Assembly: GCA_022702705.1 (NCBI GenBank)
Contig: CM040425.1
Location: 8,324,001-8,388,000, forward strand
Direction: 5' to 3'
Source: Papilionanthe hookeriana x Papilionanthe teres
Lineage: Eukaryota > Streptophyta > Magnoliopsida > Asparagales > Orchidaceae
DNA: 64,000 nucleotides
In this document: positions 42,440-53,837 of the stretch, one piece after another
Position numbering within the stretch: position 1 is the stretch's first letter
Layout: each line of letters starts with the position of its first letter
Translations under genes and position numbers: made by a program
The notes under the pieces: generated by a model
What the model saw: the letters and a program-made list of their open reading frames with translations, nothing else
What the model was told of the DNA's origin: nothing
Databases searched by the model: none

Positions 42440-43923
42440 GAGGTGTGATATTTTCCATGTAACTCTCATACTAGAAGGCCGAGGTTTCTACCGGTCTGGC
42501 CGGAAATGGTAAGGTGTCTTCCCGTCGTCCATCCTTCGAAAGTAACCGAGATCCGCTTCACGGTACTCCCGGTATGCACAAGTCGGCGATATCCGCTCCG
42601 TTGCCTTCGCATCATGACGGAACCTACCGCAAAGGTATCTTCACCGGCCTCGAACTCACTCCGGGCTCCGCTATCCGGGAGGTCGATCCGAACATACGAT
42701 GTTGCCACCCGTTCAAGAAAGAGACTGGTGCGTGTGTCCGACAAAGCCATGGTGATCTATGTGGAGGTATGCGTCACCCCGCTTGTAGATGTTAATAATG
42801 CGCCCATCGGTATGCAATCCATTGGCAAGACTTCATGTTATCAATCTTTTTACCATTCTCTCGATGACTAATGGCATCGATCCACTTTCCCATGATGAGT
42901 ATTCCCGGGTTTCCTTCCCGTCCTCCACAAAGTTGTAACAAAGATCCACATTGTATTGTGATTCTTTCCCCTTCCCCCGGCATCCATCTCCTCGTGTTCG
43001 AGTACGTGTTTTTCCTTAGCGGCCTCGCTCGACCCATTCTTTTCAATCTCGGATGCAATCCACGATTTCACCGTTGTTCATACTCTCCGAGATTACGTCT
43101 GCATGTAGTTCGAGGCCCTCCAAGAGCATTGGAGCCCTTCTCCGCTCTAATTTCCTCGAAGTATTCAAAGGTTTTCTTTTCAACATTCCGCATTCTCTCC
43201 AAACTCGTATTCCGTAATGGACCCCAGATGGCGAGGCTCGGTGACACACAGGGAGGAGATTTCGGCCTAACCCTTCACGTTCTCCCCCGCATACCCCGCT
43301 CCCTCGTGGATGATGCTTGTCGCATCCCCGAGGTTTCTTCGCAACAAGGTCATGCGTTACCTGCGGGTCTCATCCCGTGGCGTGGTAGCCTTCTTCTTCC
43401 TCGGGGTCTGTGAGATTTCCCCGGTTCTTTCGTTATCCCAGAGCCGGCCTCCTTTCTTCAAAGTTCCCGGTGAACCTGTCCTCGAAGTGTATGTACCCTA
43501 CATTAGCAATCGGCCTGCCGCGCCGGTCCGTGCCTAGTTTGGTTAACATCTTACGGATACGACGATTCTTATTTCTTCGTTGCGTTGTCGTGAGAGTAGC
43601 TCTTCGAACTTCTTGAATGTCTCCGCGGGCGCGCGCCGACAAGCTCCGCTCTCCTGGCCGTAGCAACTACGTACTTCATTTTCTTATCTTCTGTTTGCCT
43701 TCTTTTCTTGCCGCCGGATTGGTGCTCTGGGCCACCCATTTTCATCACCGTCCGCCCGGCGCTCTTCTCGGCCAATCGGGACCTACTACTCTCTCGGGAC
43801 AGGCCCTCGCTCGGTGCGAAATCCGAGTCAATCTCGATTATCGCTCCATCTTTCACCCCTCTTTTCATCGAGTGCAAGGCTTACGCCATTCTTAAAGTTC
43901 AGCATCAACCGCCCGTTCGACAT
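42440..43923 (-). pseudogene. AlkB-family ORF of element B, frameshifted
   Basis: Second copy of the ALKBH9/10-like ORF, at the same place downstream of integrase. The start (minus-strand ATGTCGAACGGGCGG at 43923) and the first residues SNGRL match copy A; the frame then shifts within about 30 codons. Scattered frames keep homologous pieces: DGAIIEIDSDFAP, YVVATA, RRNKNRRIRKMLTKL, LLEGLELHADV, ITIQCGS, and the iron motif HIDHH (HID codons at 42763-42755, with HHD changed to HHG). Further on, VHTGSTVKRISVTFE keeps the second His and first Arg, while the second Arg is Glu. At codon 121 this copy reads an Arg codon where A has TGA. Many small indels make it non-functional as written. The many CG dinucleotides contrast with A. 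Confidence 0.75.
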
Positions 43924-44249
43924 TTCCCCGCGAAGAGACAAGGAAAAGGACTGTGGGCCGTGCTAAGAACAAGAACATTAAGAAAATGTTTATTAAAGAT
44001 ATTTTTTTTTATTTTCAAATTTAACAGAATGAAGTAGATAAGATCGTGGAAGAGATTTTGATTTGAAAAAGAAAACAAGGAAAACTTTATTTTCATGACT
44101 TTATTTATTTTAGCACATTTTATTATTTTTCGTCTTGACTCCAATCATACTACTCGCCCGTGTTTCTTAGGGATAAAGAATCTTACCGTTTCAAACATCA
44201 GTAGCGTAATACTTTTTCAAGTATCGTCCGTTGATCTAAGCATATGTCG

Positions 44250-45320
44250 TTCTCCCCGCAATTCACTAAATTCTGGTAGAACCTCCCCGAGTATACTCTC
44301 AACCACAAACAATCCTTCCCAAGTGGGTTCAAATTTTCCCATCTCGCGATGTGCAAGAATAGGTCTCGAGAACGAGAACTAAGTCACCAACTTCAAGGTT
44401 CTCGGGGCTGACTACTTGTCGTGGCCGAACTCATCTTAGCTCGGGTATACCCCAAATCTCCGTCGCTCTGCCCTTTCCTTCCGTGCTTTCACCCTCTTTC
44501 TGCACTGCACTGGGCATTCTCTCTCGTCGTGATCTCGTTTGCAACCCACCCCGAGTGAAGGAAGCCGAACCTCTAAAGGTAACACCGCCGACTCCATACA
44601 CCGCAGCGCAAGGTGTAGCTTGAGTAGGAGTTCAAGGTTGTCCGCAGGGCTCATAAGGCTTCTAACAATTCTCTTCGGCTAATTTCTTTTCATTATTGTC
44701 CAAAGTTTTCTTTAAAATTTGAACGAGAGTTTTATTAAAAGCCTCGCCGAGGCCGTTTGCTCTTGGGTAGTAAATTGTTGAGTATCGCGCCGATTCCGTG
44801 TCTCCCGACAAAATTGTCGATTTACGTGCTTCCGAATGATGACCCATTATCCGAGATTATCCGCGCGGCACTCCGAAACGGCAGACAACTTGGTTCTCGA
44901 AAACCCGTAGCACGTGGTGCTTTCTCACTTCTGTGGAACCGCCCGCCTACTCGGGAAAAGTAATCCGTAGCCGCAAAGAATGAAGCGGTGTCCCTTTGAA
45001 GATGGTGGTTCTATCGACCCACTATATCCGTGCCCCAACATTCAAATGGCCACGACGCAATTGTCTGGATGTAAAGACATTTGGAGGTTGGTGTGTAGAA
45101 CCACCATGCACTTGGTATCAGACAAATTTTGGCATTTTCATGCAAATACCATCATCGAGGGCTAGTAGTACCCCAGTCTTTTAATTTTCATCTTCATCTT
45201 CGTGACCCGACCGGTGAGCGCCACGTAGTCCCGCGAATGCACCTCTTTAACGATTTCACGGCCTCGCACCCGCTTAGGCACCTTAGCCACATTCGATCAA
45301 AAGACCTTCGTACAATGTGT
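44250..45320 (-). pseudogene. pol: Integrase of element B, frameshifted
   Basis: Minus-strand fragments align with the integrase of A. They include the region around the His/Cys zinc site (45160-45300), YYPRANGLGEAFNKTL with the catalytic Glu (44847-44662 frame), SAVLPLEVRLPSLGV (44654-44436 frame) and the C-terminal region near 44220-44270. The frame is broken by many small indels. Order and spacing match element A. Confidence 0.75.
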
Positions 45321-45429
45321 TGTTTATTAATGTGTGAAGATGTGAGTTCTTTTTCGATCTCGCATAGCTAGCGACCTATCGTCCGGGTAGCTTTCCCCGT
45401 TTGCGGTGTAGCTCATCATCGGCCGTCGC

Positions 45430-46030
45430 CAATCTTCTCGTGTTTTCCGTCAATCGCTACAACTCATCCTTTTTCTTTTTCCGATTTGTGTATTGTGTCT
45501 ATGTCGAGTCGCGATAGGACCCGACGTCCGTGAACCGACACTTCCATCGATTCACTTGCAAACAGCAAATTCTTTTATGTAGACGGCTAAAGCATCTCGC
45601 TAAAGCATTTTCTTTTTCTCGAATTTTGTAGATCGTCACATTTGGAATTTGTTCCAACAACCGTATGGCATACTAGAAGCATTGCTCGAGCCTCGCTTTG
45701 CACTCCGTACTCGTCCTACGATATGTTGAATGATTAATCGTGAATCCCCGTAGATGCTGATGTCCGTTATCCCCATTTGAATGGTTAATTCCGGCCCCGT
45801 TATGAGGGCTTCGTATTCTCGTCGTTGTTCGTACATGGTTCTCGTTAAGTGGCAGATATCTTAACATCTCCCGCTCCGTGTTATAAAGATTAGCTCCGAT
45901 TCCCCGCCTTTTACTCGGCACTATCACTCGCGATTCTTCTGCCTTTGTGTGCCGAAGATGCTCCGTCGAAATATAATTCCCAACGTCGATCATCGTGGTC
46001 TTCTAGGATTCATTATTTGTTCATTCGGAA
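45430..46030 (-). pseudogene. pol: Archaic-type RNase H of element B, frameshifted
   Basis: Frames at 45836-45636 and 45993-45673 show MYEQRREYEALITGPELTIQMGITDISIYGDSRLIIQ, of which the EYEALI and YGDSRLIIQ parts are typical of this domain. It extends past the point where copy A is interrupted (31490), giving the missing N-terminal half of the domain. Frameshifts are frequent. Confidence 0.7.
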
Positions 46031-47330
46031 AATCGTCATCGAGGAGATTCCGCCGCAAAGGGTGTGTCAGAAGTCCGTGGTGACTTGTCCCTTTACTCGC
46101 ATGAAGAGGCACGAAAGTTATATCGAATTGCAATAATATCATCGACTATCCGGCAAGTCTCACGGAAAGTGTTGGACGAGTCATCAAGTATTGCAATGGA
46201 TTAAATTTCGAGATCGTCGATTTTATGAGAAAGCATGGTAGTGCCCGAGCTTTTGGAGCGGCGAAGATCGTGGCCAAACAATGCTTTTCAATTGTAGTGC
46301 CTTACTTCCGCCAAGTAAATGACGCGCTTAAGTAGTAAAGAGCATTTTCTTTACCCTCATCATTGACTCGGGCTAACAGCTCCGAGAGAGTCGCCTAAAG
46401 CCGCGTGTAAAGTATCACTACCACCCGAGATCGGGGCCGCGAAGACAAAGAGGTGTCATTAAATATTGTTTAATGTCCTCGAAGGCCTTTTCGATTTATC
46501 TTCCCAAATAAATTTGGCGTTCCTTTAACTAGTGCCGAGAAAGGCCGACACCTACCTCGACAAGTTTGAGATAGTTGCCGAAGATATGCCAGCCTTCCTT
46601 GAAAAGATCGTAGTTGTTTTAAGGTTTTGGGAGTGCGATTTCTAAGATGTTTTTAATATTTTCCGGTCAATTTCAATTCCACGATGTCGACAACGAATCC
46701 TAAGAATTTCGGAGGTGACGCCGAAGGCGCATTTTAAGGATTCATCTTAAGGTTAAATTGCCTTAATCGTTCGAAAACAATTCTCAAATCATACAAGCGG
46801 TTTTCCTTTTTTTGTTTTGCTTTTGATGACCACATCGTCCACGCAGCACTCCGACTCGATCATGGATGAGATCATCAAAAATTCTTGCTTCCTCATCGCT
46901 CGGTAGGTCGTCCGTTCTTCGGCCCGAATGGCATCATCACAGCGAAATACTCCGATCGACATTCCGAATGTCGTAAGCTTTCATCTTCTCGGGAGTCATT
47001 TTTATCCTGCTGTATCCCGAAGATCCATCCATGAATGAGAATATCTCATGTGTCAAGCAATGTCGATCATTAGTTCGGGGATCTAGAGAGGGAATTCATC
47101 CTTTGGACATGCCTCGTTTAAATCTCCTCAAGTCCACACAAATTCCGGATCCGACCATTCTTCTTCCGATCGGCACTACATTGGCTAGCCAAGTCGCATT
47201 GTTCTTCACGGACAAATTTAGCATCTATTAGCTTTTTAACTTCGCTATGACTTGTTGTTCGATTTCTGTGACGCATTCTTCTCCGGGACCTTGTCCGATC
47301 GGGATAGAAGCAGGATCCACTCCTAGCTTA
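46031..47330 (-). pseudogene. pol: Reverse transcriptase and RNase H of element B
   Basis: Copies the element RNA into cDNA. Reading the minus strand in pieces gives motifs of Ty3/gypsy RT: ICVDLRRFKRG near 47160, FSFMDGSSGYSRIKMTPEKM near 47040, and a fragment corresponding to the catalytic Y-x-D-D block near 46840 that is damaged by an indel. Downstream, PKTLKQLRSFQGRLAYLRQL (about 46600) marks the connection domain. ALYYLSASF and EKHCLATIFAAPKARA (about 46330-46260) mark the first RNase H. The frame is broken many times. Element A lacks this part. Confidence 0.7.
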
Positions 47331-47760
47331 TGAACTCGCGCACTCGGAGCTAATCCCGGCATTTCATCTTAGTTCCAAGAAATACAAGCCTTTAAATTCC
47401 ATTAATAACTTGATTATTTCTTCGAGTCTTTTATTGAGTAAGGAGCTAACAAAGGTAGGTCTAGGCTCTTCGCTAGTACTCAAGTTAACTTCCGTTAACT
47501 CATCTATTGTAGATTTAATTCTTCTTCAAATTCCGCGAGCGTCTCCAATTTGTACATCTTCGAGTTCGGCTCCGTAGTTTCATGCGCTTTCATTGTGCTC
47601 GGCATGACAACTACAAAAATTCAAACATCATCAACCCATCCCATCGTGCCGAATCCGAGTCCATACTTTGAATTGGGTGGACGACCTAGAGTTATTCCAT
47701 AATTTTTCAAATGTTGTGATTGGCCTTTTGTCCATTATCGAGGTAAGAAACCACGTTGAA

Positions 47761-48700
47761 TTAAATTTTGAACACAGGAGAGTACCACTCAAAAGGTAAT
47801 TCCATTAATTTCGATGAAGTGACATCTTTGAATTGTACATTATTTTCAGCTTTTGGAGGAAGAAGCACCACTTCGTAGAATCTGATTTGGCTTTGCACCG
47901 TCGCTACGTACTCCTTGACCACCATACCCTCGATCTTGTTAGAATGAATCGAAGCTAGGGTCATAGCATGTACGTAGTGGTTAATCTTCTCGTACATTGA
48001 TTTGTATTCTTCATTCTTTTCATCTTCGAGGAGATCTTTGAATTGCGGTGCTTCTTCCGACTTATTGCCGCTTCTTGCTCGATTTATTTTTCTTCTTCGA
48101 ACTCGTCTTCCCAATCAACATTGATGGTCGATTTCCTCTCGTCCAACTCGTCCTAGGCGGTCTTGCTCACGACCTCGTCCCCCGCGGGGCCGACCTCGAT
48201 GCGGAAGTTGTGGAGAAACCTTCACCATCTCGCCGAAGGGAGTGGTGAGTGACCGTTGGACTAGAACTCAAGTTCTTCGTTGTCCCGAACTTTTTTTTTG
48301 CTTCATTTGTTACGGTATCTCCGGGAGAAGATCGTTTTCTCGGCAGCATAATAAGTCATACCATTCTCATGGATTCCAATCTCATGTACTAGAGAATGGT
48401 TGCAAGTCACCTTTGATGCACTCGTTCCTCCATCGTAGTATTTATGTGAACATGCAGATGATGGTACCATCCCCGTTTTCATGTGCATCCATGGTCGGCC
48501 CAAACAGAGCGTTGAACGACATTTCGAATCAATTATGTGAAATTCCTTACAGCTGTTCCCAGTTAAGTCACCGCCTTCATTAGTAGCGTTATTGACCCGA
48601 GGGCTCTTTCTCCTTCTCCGTCGAATCCTCTTAATAACATTTTGTCGGCTTTCGAGTTCGCGAGCATCAATTTCCAAGTATGCTAGCGTTCAAGACTCCA
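47761..48700 (-). pseudogene. pol: Protease region of element B
   Basis: The minus-strand frame 48677-48303 shows FHIIDSKCRSTLCLGRPWMH followed by GMVPSSA and HKYY. This matches the LLGRPWIH...GAVPS...H block just C-terminal of the aspartic protease in Tat/Ogre elements. The following frame (48114-47761) is a linker rich in charged residues ending in PFEWYSPVF. The protease Asp itself lies in a damaged stretch upstream (about 48700-48900) and was not identified. Confidence 0.6.
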
Positions 48701-50100
48701 TTATATTGATTGATGCCTCGGATCCACCAATACTCCGGAGAGTGTAAATTTTCCGATCAGAATCGAAATGTATAACTACGCGTCAGACCGTCCCAAGTAG
48801 TGTGTCAGCTGTCCGTGAAGGTAACATCTCGTCACCTTTAACGAGCAAACCTTCATCTAAGGAATCTCCGGCCATTTGAGCTAAGCAAATTGATCAAGTA
48901 AGGCCTGATCATGGCTTCTCTCATCTCCTTTCTGATAAAATGAGAGCATCGTAAATGCTCGCTTTGGGCTTCGTAGTTTCCTAAGATGTGGCTAGCACGT
49001 CGTAGTCCACTTTATTTCCATAAACGGCTTCTTCTCGAATGGGTATTTTCCGTCAGTTGGTTCTTCTTGAACAACCACCGCTTTCCTTTGTCTTTTGGAC
49101 CCATTCTCGAAGGTGACCCCTTCCCCCACTTCTTAAGTTGACTTCGTAATTTCTTCGAATCTAGTGTCGAGTTTGCCGTGTCTCCTCCCTGGTTCCAATG
49201 ATGTGCTCTTCCGGATTATCTTCGTAACTGGCCCCAACTCTTATCGTGACCGGAGCTCCTCGAAACCTCGCAAATAGATTCGTTGCTTCGTTGAACTCGT
49301 AGCCTCCTCGATGGATGCCTTCTTCGTCATTTTGACCGTCGAGATTGTGTATGATTTCAGAATTGTCGTTGGTATCAAAATCGATGTCCTGGATTGGTCG
49401 CTATTACGTAATCGTTAGAAACAATCAAAACGTAGCCAACACCATCATCCTTATCATTATATGATCCCACCGAAGTGAGCAAGATAATCATACAAAGTCG
49501 AGGTTCGAGGGATTTCTCCCCCGAATCGAAACAACTATCCTAGGATAAGGAAATTTCCTCAGTCTAGCTCAGAGTCTCGGCCTCTCTTCTTCGTCGATTT
49601 TCTTCTTTTCTTCAATCGTCCGTTGAGGTGGCTCTTCTATCGCAAGTGATAAGACGGGCCAATGTGCCCACTCGAATCAAGCTCGCACCGAAGCGGCTCG
49701 GATGCCTAAAATCTTTGTAGCACTGGCGTTTTGTGAAATTCACACCATCGCGGGCCGTATAGGATTCGAATCGGGAATGATAGGATCAATTGAGGTAACA
49801 TTGACGGAACCTCCTTCGGGTTCTCATGTACTCCTTCGGATCGTTATATTCCCTTTCCGAAGGTTGTCATCGAGCCAACTTTTGAAGGTAATGCAATCTT
49901 CTATCTTGTGCCCAAGCATCCGAAGTGGTAAGGGCAAAGTCGGGATCACCTTCGTCGACTTCCTCCGGTCTTTTAGGCTCGGTAGCCGGAACTGGAGTTC
50001 TACTCGACTACCGAACATTTTCGGCACGTTCATTCTTGAACGGATATTCTCCGCCGAAGCTCCCTTTAATGTACGTTGCGACGAGGCGGTTGTTCATACC
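48701..50100 (-). pseudogene. gag: Gag C-terminal / gag-pro linker of element B
   Basis: The frame 50033-49824 contains PLRMLGHKIEDCITFKSWLD. The GHKIEDC...K block is typical of the short Cys/His motif following capsid in Tat/Ogre gag proteins. The rest of this interval is proline- and charge-rich in broken frames with no other recognisable domain. Confidence 0.5.
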
Positions 50101-52405
50101 GGCGGATGATCGATAGCCGGGGTCGTGCTGGCTGCACCGTCGGGGTTGTCGCGCCATTCGGGTGGTATTTGCATCGTTGCTCGCCTTGTCAATCACGTAA
50201 CGATCCCGGATTTCTTTTCAAAAAGCTCCTCGCTGTGCTTCTGCTTGTCCGTCTTGTCGGCCGAAAACTTAATTTGCTTCGCCTTTTCTTGCAAGCTTCC
50301 TACTTGCTTAAAAACTTCTCGAAAGTCTTAATAGTGAATCCTTTCGAGGAGAAGTGCTATCGGCCGTGGAATGCTTTTACAAATGCCGATCGCATGTTGT
50401 TCTTGGTACTGTGGTCTACACTATGTCAAGTTCCTCCCGACCGAAGTATGCGGTAATCCACCAAAGTTTCATTCGTTTTGTTTCTCTACCACTAAATCAC
50501 CTATAGTGATGTGGCAGCCGAGCCCGGCGAATCGCTTGATGAAGAGGTTCTCTAGTTCTCGAGAATGCCTCACCGAACCATTTGCAATTCTCGCATACTC
50601 GCGCCGAAGGCGATTCCCGTTGTGCCGACGAACCGTCGGAAGAGAATGCACGGCCCCGCCGCATTGCAACAACCGGCACGAAAGTGCGCAACATGCCGGC
50701 TTCTGGGGTTCCCGTTCCATCGAAGGTCTTGAACGCAGGGTGGCACGAAGCCTTCGGCATTCGGCGCCGTCGACCCTTCCGTGCAGGGTCTACCCGTCCG
50801 AATGGATGTCCCGCTCTTCGATCGTGCTAAGGCTTCTCGCACTCCGCTATTCCACTGCTTCGATATCCTTTTCGTGATCATACTTCGTGTTGTATCCTTT
50901 TTTCACCGATCATCCCCGTTGAAGGATATAATCTCCTTCTCCGCCCATAATGTGAATGACCTCTCGGGGGTGTCTCTCTTCGTGGTTGCACTTGACTCCG
51001 GAGAGTGGCTAGAGCCACAACCATCTTCTTCCATCCTTTTCGCCATTCGGGAGCGATCGTGTCATCTTTCTCCCGAACCGCCTTCCCCACCGCCCGGCTC
51101 CCTTCCCCGCGGGCCGCAGGAGCACCTTGCGGGGCCGATGAAGCTCGTGTTTCGACTATGTTGATTTCTCGCATATTCGTCGTCCATGACCCGATGAATC
51201 AATCTCGTCTCCGAACTTTTCTTCTCTTCTTTTGCTAATCGCTCTGACATCGGTTCTCAACTTTTCCATGGCATCTTCTAGCGGGGCTTCGTGCGCTCTC
51301 GCGGTTGTCGTGCGATAGCCGCCGGGTCCCCTTTTCCCGAGTCCCCTTATCGTTGGAAGAGCACTTTCTTCGCATTCAAGTCTCCGGCGAGACTTTCTTT
51401 CCTGCCACCGTTTCAATCTCAACCGCCCAAGAGGGATGCCATACCATCCTTCCGGCAAAGAAGGTCTAGACCGCATGGTTCGTCTACCAAATGCCGGAAG
51501 GGGTGGGTATCCTCCCTAATCCGTAATCCCGAGACGACAACAGCGGACTAGCCTTCATTCTTTTACTTCGGGGCTTTTCCGTCACATGGCTGCCCCACGG
51601 GCCCAAGACGGGATTCGACCTGCACCCGCCCTAGTCTCACAGAATCTCGATACGGGCACTTTTCCTTCTTCGCTAACTTTTCTACCAAAGCTCGCGCCGA
51701 GCAAACGGCGTAGTTCTAGTCCTTTTCTTGCGCTATCGTTGTAATATGCCGTCGAGGTAATGGCAAGCAGCTAATCTGCGAACATTTTCTTCATCTTCTC
51801 GCGGCGAGAGGGGATGGAACCCGCTTCCTCCCGTATGGTGTGTATTCAGCAAATGTGTATATTCCGGTAGCGTGTATATTCGGGCAGCTTCCGGGATTTC
51901 TTCCAGAAAGCAATTTCGCTAGCCCGTTCTAGCAATCCTTCTACTTCGTTTCTTCTTGGGTCCTTGTCGTTGATGGAATCTTTGAACCGGACCCGATTTC
52001 GAAAACAAAGGTCTTACAGAAGATCTCGTACCCTCCACCGCAATGTGTTCACCATAATTCGGATTTCTTTCCCCTTTAATTCGCGTGTCGTGTAGGTGCA
52101 GAAACAACTGCATCAGCTGGGGGTAGAAGAATGCTCCTCCGCGAATGTGCTGAAGATTCTCCACGGATCCTTTGCAGGGGAGGAAACTCCGGGTCGACCT
52201 AAGGTTGAACTCAATCACAGCCTTCTTAGCTTCGTATATCTTGTTCGTCGCGAAAAGGAAACGTCATGGATTCGACATTCGTATTTTTAAATCCTTGCCC
52301 AACCCATGATCCCACGGTTTGCGCCCTCACTTTATAGACACGGGCGTCCACCATCGTGAAGGAGAGAGAGAAACTGCCGCTGGGGCTTCCATTTTGCAGT
52401 GTATT
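50101..52405 (-). pseudogene. gag: Gag of element B, frameshifted
   Basis: Structural gag. About 50880-50400 aligns with the retrotransposon-gag capsid fold: VQDLRWNGNP near its start, LFRRFVGTTGIAFG, and RELENLFIKRFAG with ITIGDLVVEKQNE, spread over several frames. The upstream region (51480-50900) is charged and proline/arginine-rich. The N-terminal region (52218-51919 frame) contains IEFNLRSTRSFLPCKGS. The first plausible ATG on the minus strand is at about 52405. No primer site or minus-oriented 5' LTR follows at the right; LTR2 of element X, in the opposite orientation, starts within about 60 bases. Confidence 0.55.
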
Positions 52406-52466
52406 CTGTCACGTCCTTAAGTTATGCTTCTTTCTTTAGGACGAAAAGAAAGGAATTGAAAAGAGT
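52406..52466. other. Junction between element B 5' region and LTR2 of X
   Basis: Short stretch between the presumed gag start of B and the first sequence attributed to LTR2. It holds a plus-strand purine-rich run (about 52440-52466, GAAAAGAAAGGAATTGAAAAGAG). This would suit a polypurine tract of X just before its 3' LTR, although no other X internal sequence precedes it. Confidence 0.35.
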
Positions 52467-52824
52467 CCGAACACATTTTTGTTCATGTATTTATAAGAAG
52501 AAATCACTTATTAAAAGAATCACTTATTAGAGGGTTTGTTTATTTAGAACTTTAGTTGTTCAAAGGTGTAGAGAAGGTATGAATCCGATTCGTGAGTTGG
52601 AAAGGAAAAGAAGGTCTTATGCAAGACTCGACTCGAAGGATCACTCCTAAACTAACACCTATCGGGGTTCACCCCACCTCGTAAACGAGGTAAAAGATTC
52701 TCTAACCTCTCTCGTTTAGGGGTGTCTAAACAAAGGGCTCCTAAATCCAAGAAAATGTTGGCTATACTTGTTCAAGGTAGAAATGAACATAGTATTCCAA
52801 CTTTAAAGAAGGGTAGTTTGACCC

Positions 52825-53640
52825 ATTAAGCGATATCGACATTTCGAGGAAAATAGAAAATGACATCTATTTTCTCTCTCCTAGTTATTGGATATAAGTC
52901 CTTTCCCGACACCGAAATCACGGCTTTCCTCTAACCAAATCTTGATATCGACACTTTGAGGAAAATAGAAACTGACATCTATTTTCTCTCTTCGATTATT
53001 GGATATAAGTCCTTTCTTGACACGGAAATCACGGCTTTCCTCTAACCAAATCTTGATATCAAGACTTTGAGAAAAATAGAAAATGACATCTATTTTCTCT
53101 TTTTGATTATTGGATATAAGTCCTTTCCTGATACGGAAATCACGGCTTTCCTCTAACCAAATCTTGATATCGACATTGAGGAAAATAGAAAATGACATCT
53201 ATTTTCTCTCTTCGGTTATCGGATATAAGTCCTTTCCCGACGCGGAAATCACGGCTTTCCTCTAACCAAATCTTGATATCGACATTTCGAGGAAAATAGA
53301 AAATGACATCTATTTTCTCTCTTCAGTTATCGGATATAAGTCCTTTCCCGATGCGGAAATCACCGCTTTCCTTTAACCAAATCTCGACATCGACATTTCG
53401 AGGGAAATGAAAATGACATCTATTTTCTCTCTCCGATTATTGGATGTAAGTCATTTCCTTACACGGAAATCATGTCTTTCCTCTAACCAAGTCTTAACAT
53501 GGACATTTTGAGAAATGGAAAATGACAACCATTTTCTCCCTCCTGTTATAGGTATACGTCCTTTCCTAACACGGAAATCACGACATTCCTTTAGCAAAAT
53601 ATCGAGATCGACATTTTGAAAAATGAAATATGACGTTCAT
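52825..53640. repeat. ~111-bp tandem array in U3 of LTR2
   Basis: About seven units containing 'cttgatatcgacattt', 'gaggaaaatagaaaatgaca', 'ggatataagtcctttcc' and 'gaaatcacggctttcctc'. The last unit is the most diverged. The plus and minus frames through it are repeat-derived. Confidence 0.9.
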
Positions 53641-53837
53641 TTTTTTCTCCCAATAAATTTCTTTTCAAATACAAGAAGAAAATCTCAAACCAACATAAAA
53701 GACATCTGACATCCTCTGGGAGCGGTATAATATCCCCTCCTTTCCTGACCATTATGAAACATCTCTGACACCACTCGGTCAACGCCAATATGTGCAAAAT
53801 ACTTATACAAGCATTCTACACATATCGGGGCCTTTTC

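Noticed and set aside
42466..52218. Dozens of plus-strand frames of 60-180 residues
   Set aside because: Element B codes on the minus strand; CG-rich, frameshifted DNA leaves long antisense frames by chance.
52369..52388. CTGCCGCTGGGGCTT, resembling the tRNA-Arg primer site on the plus strand
   Set aside because: The match is partial, and the sequence lies inside the presumed minus-strand gag start of element B with no plus-strand LTR end before it.
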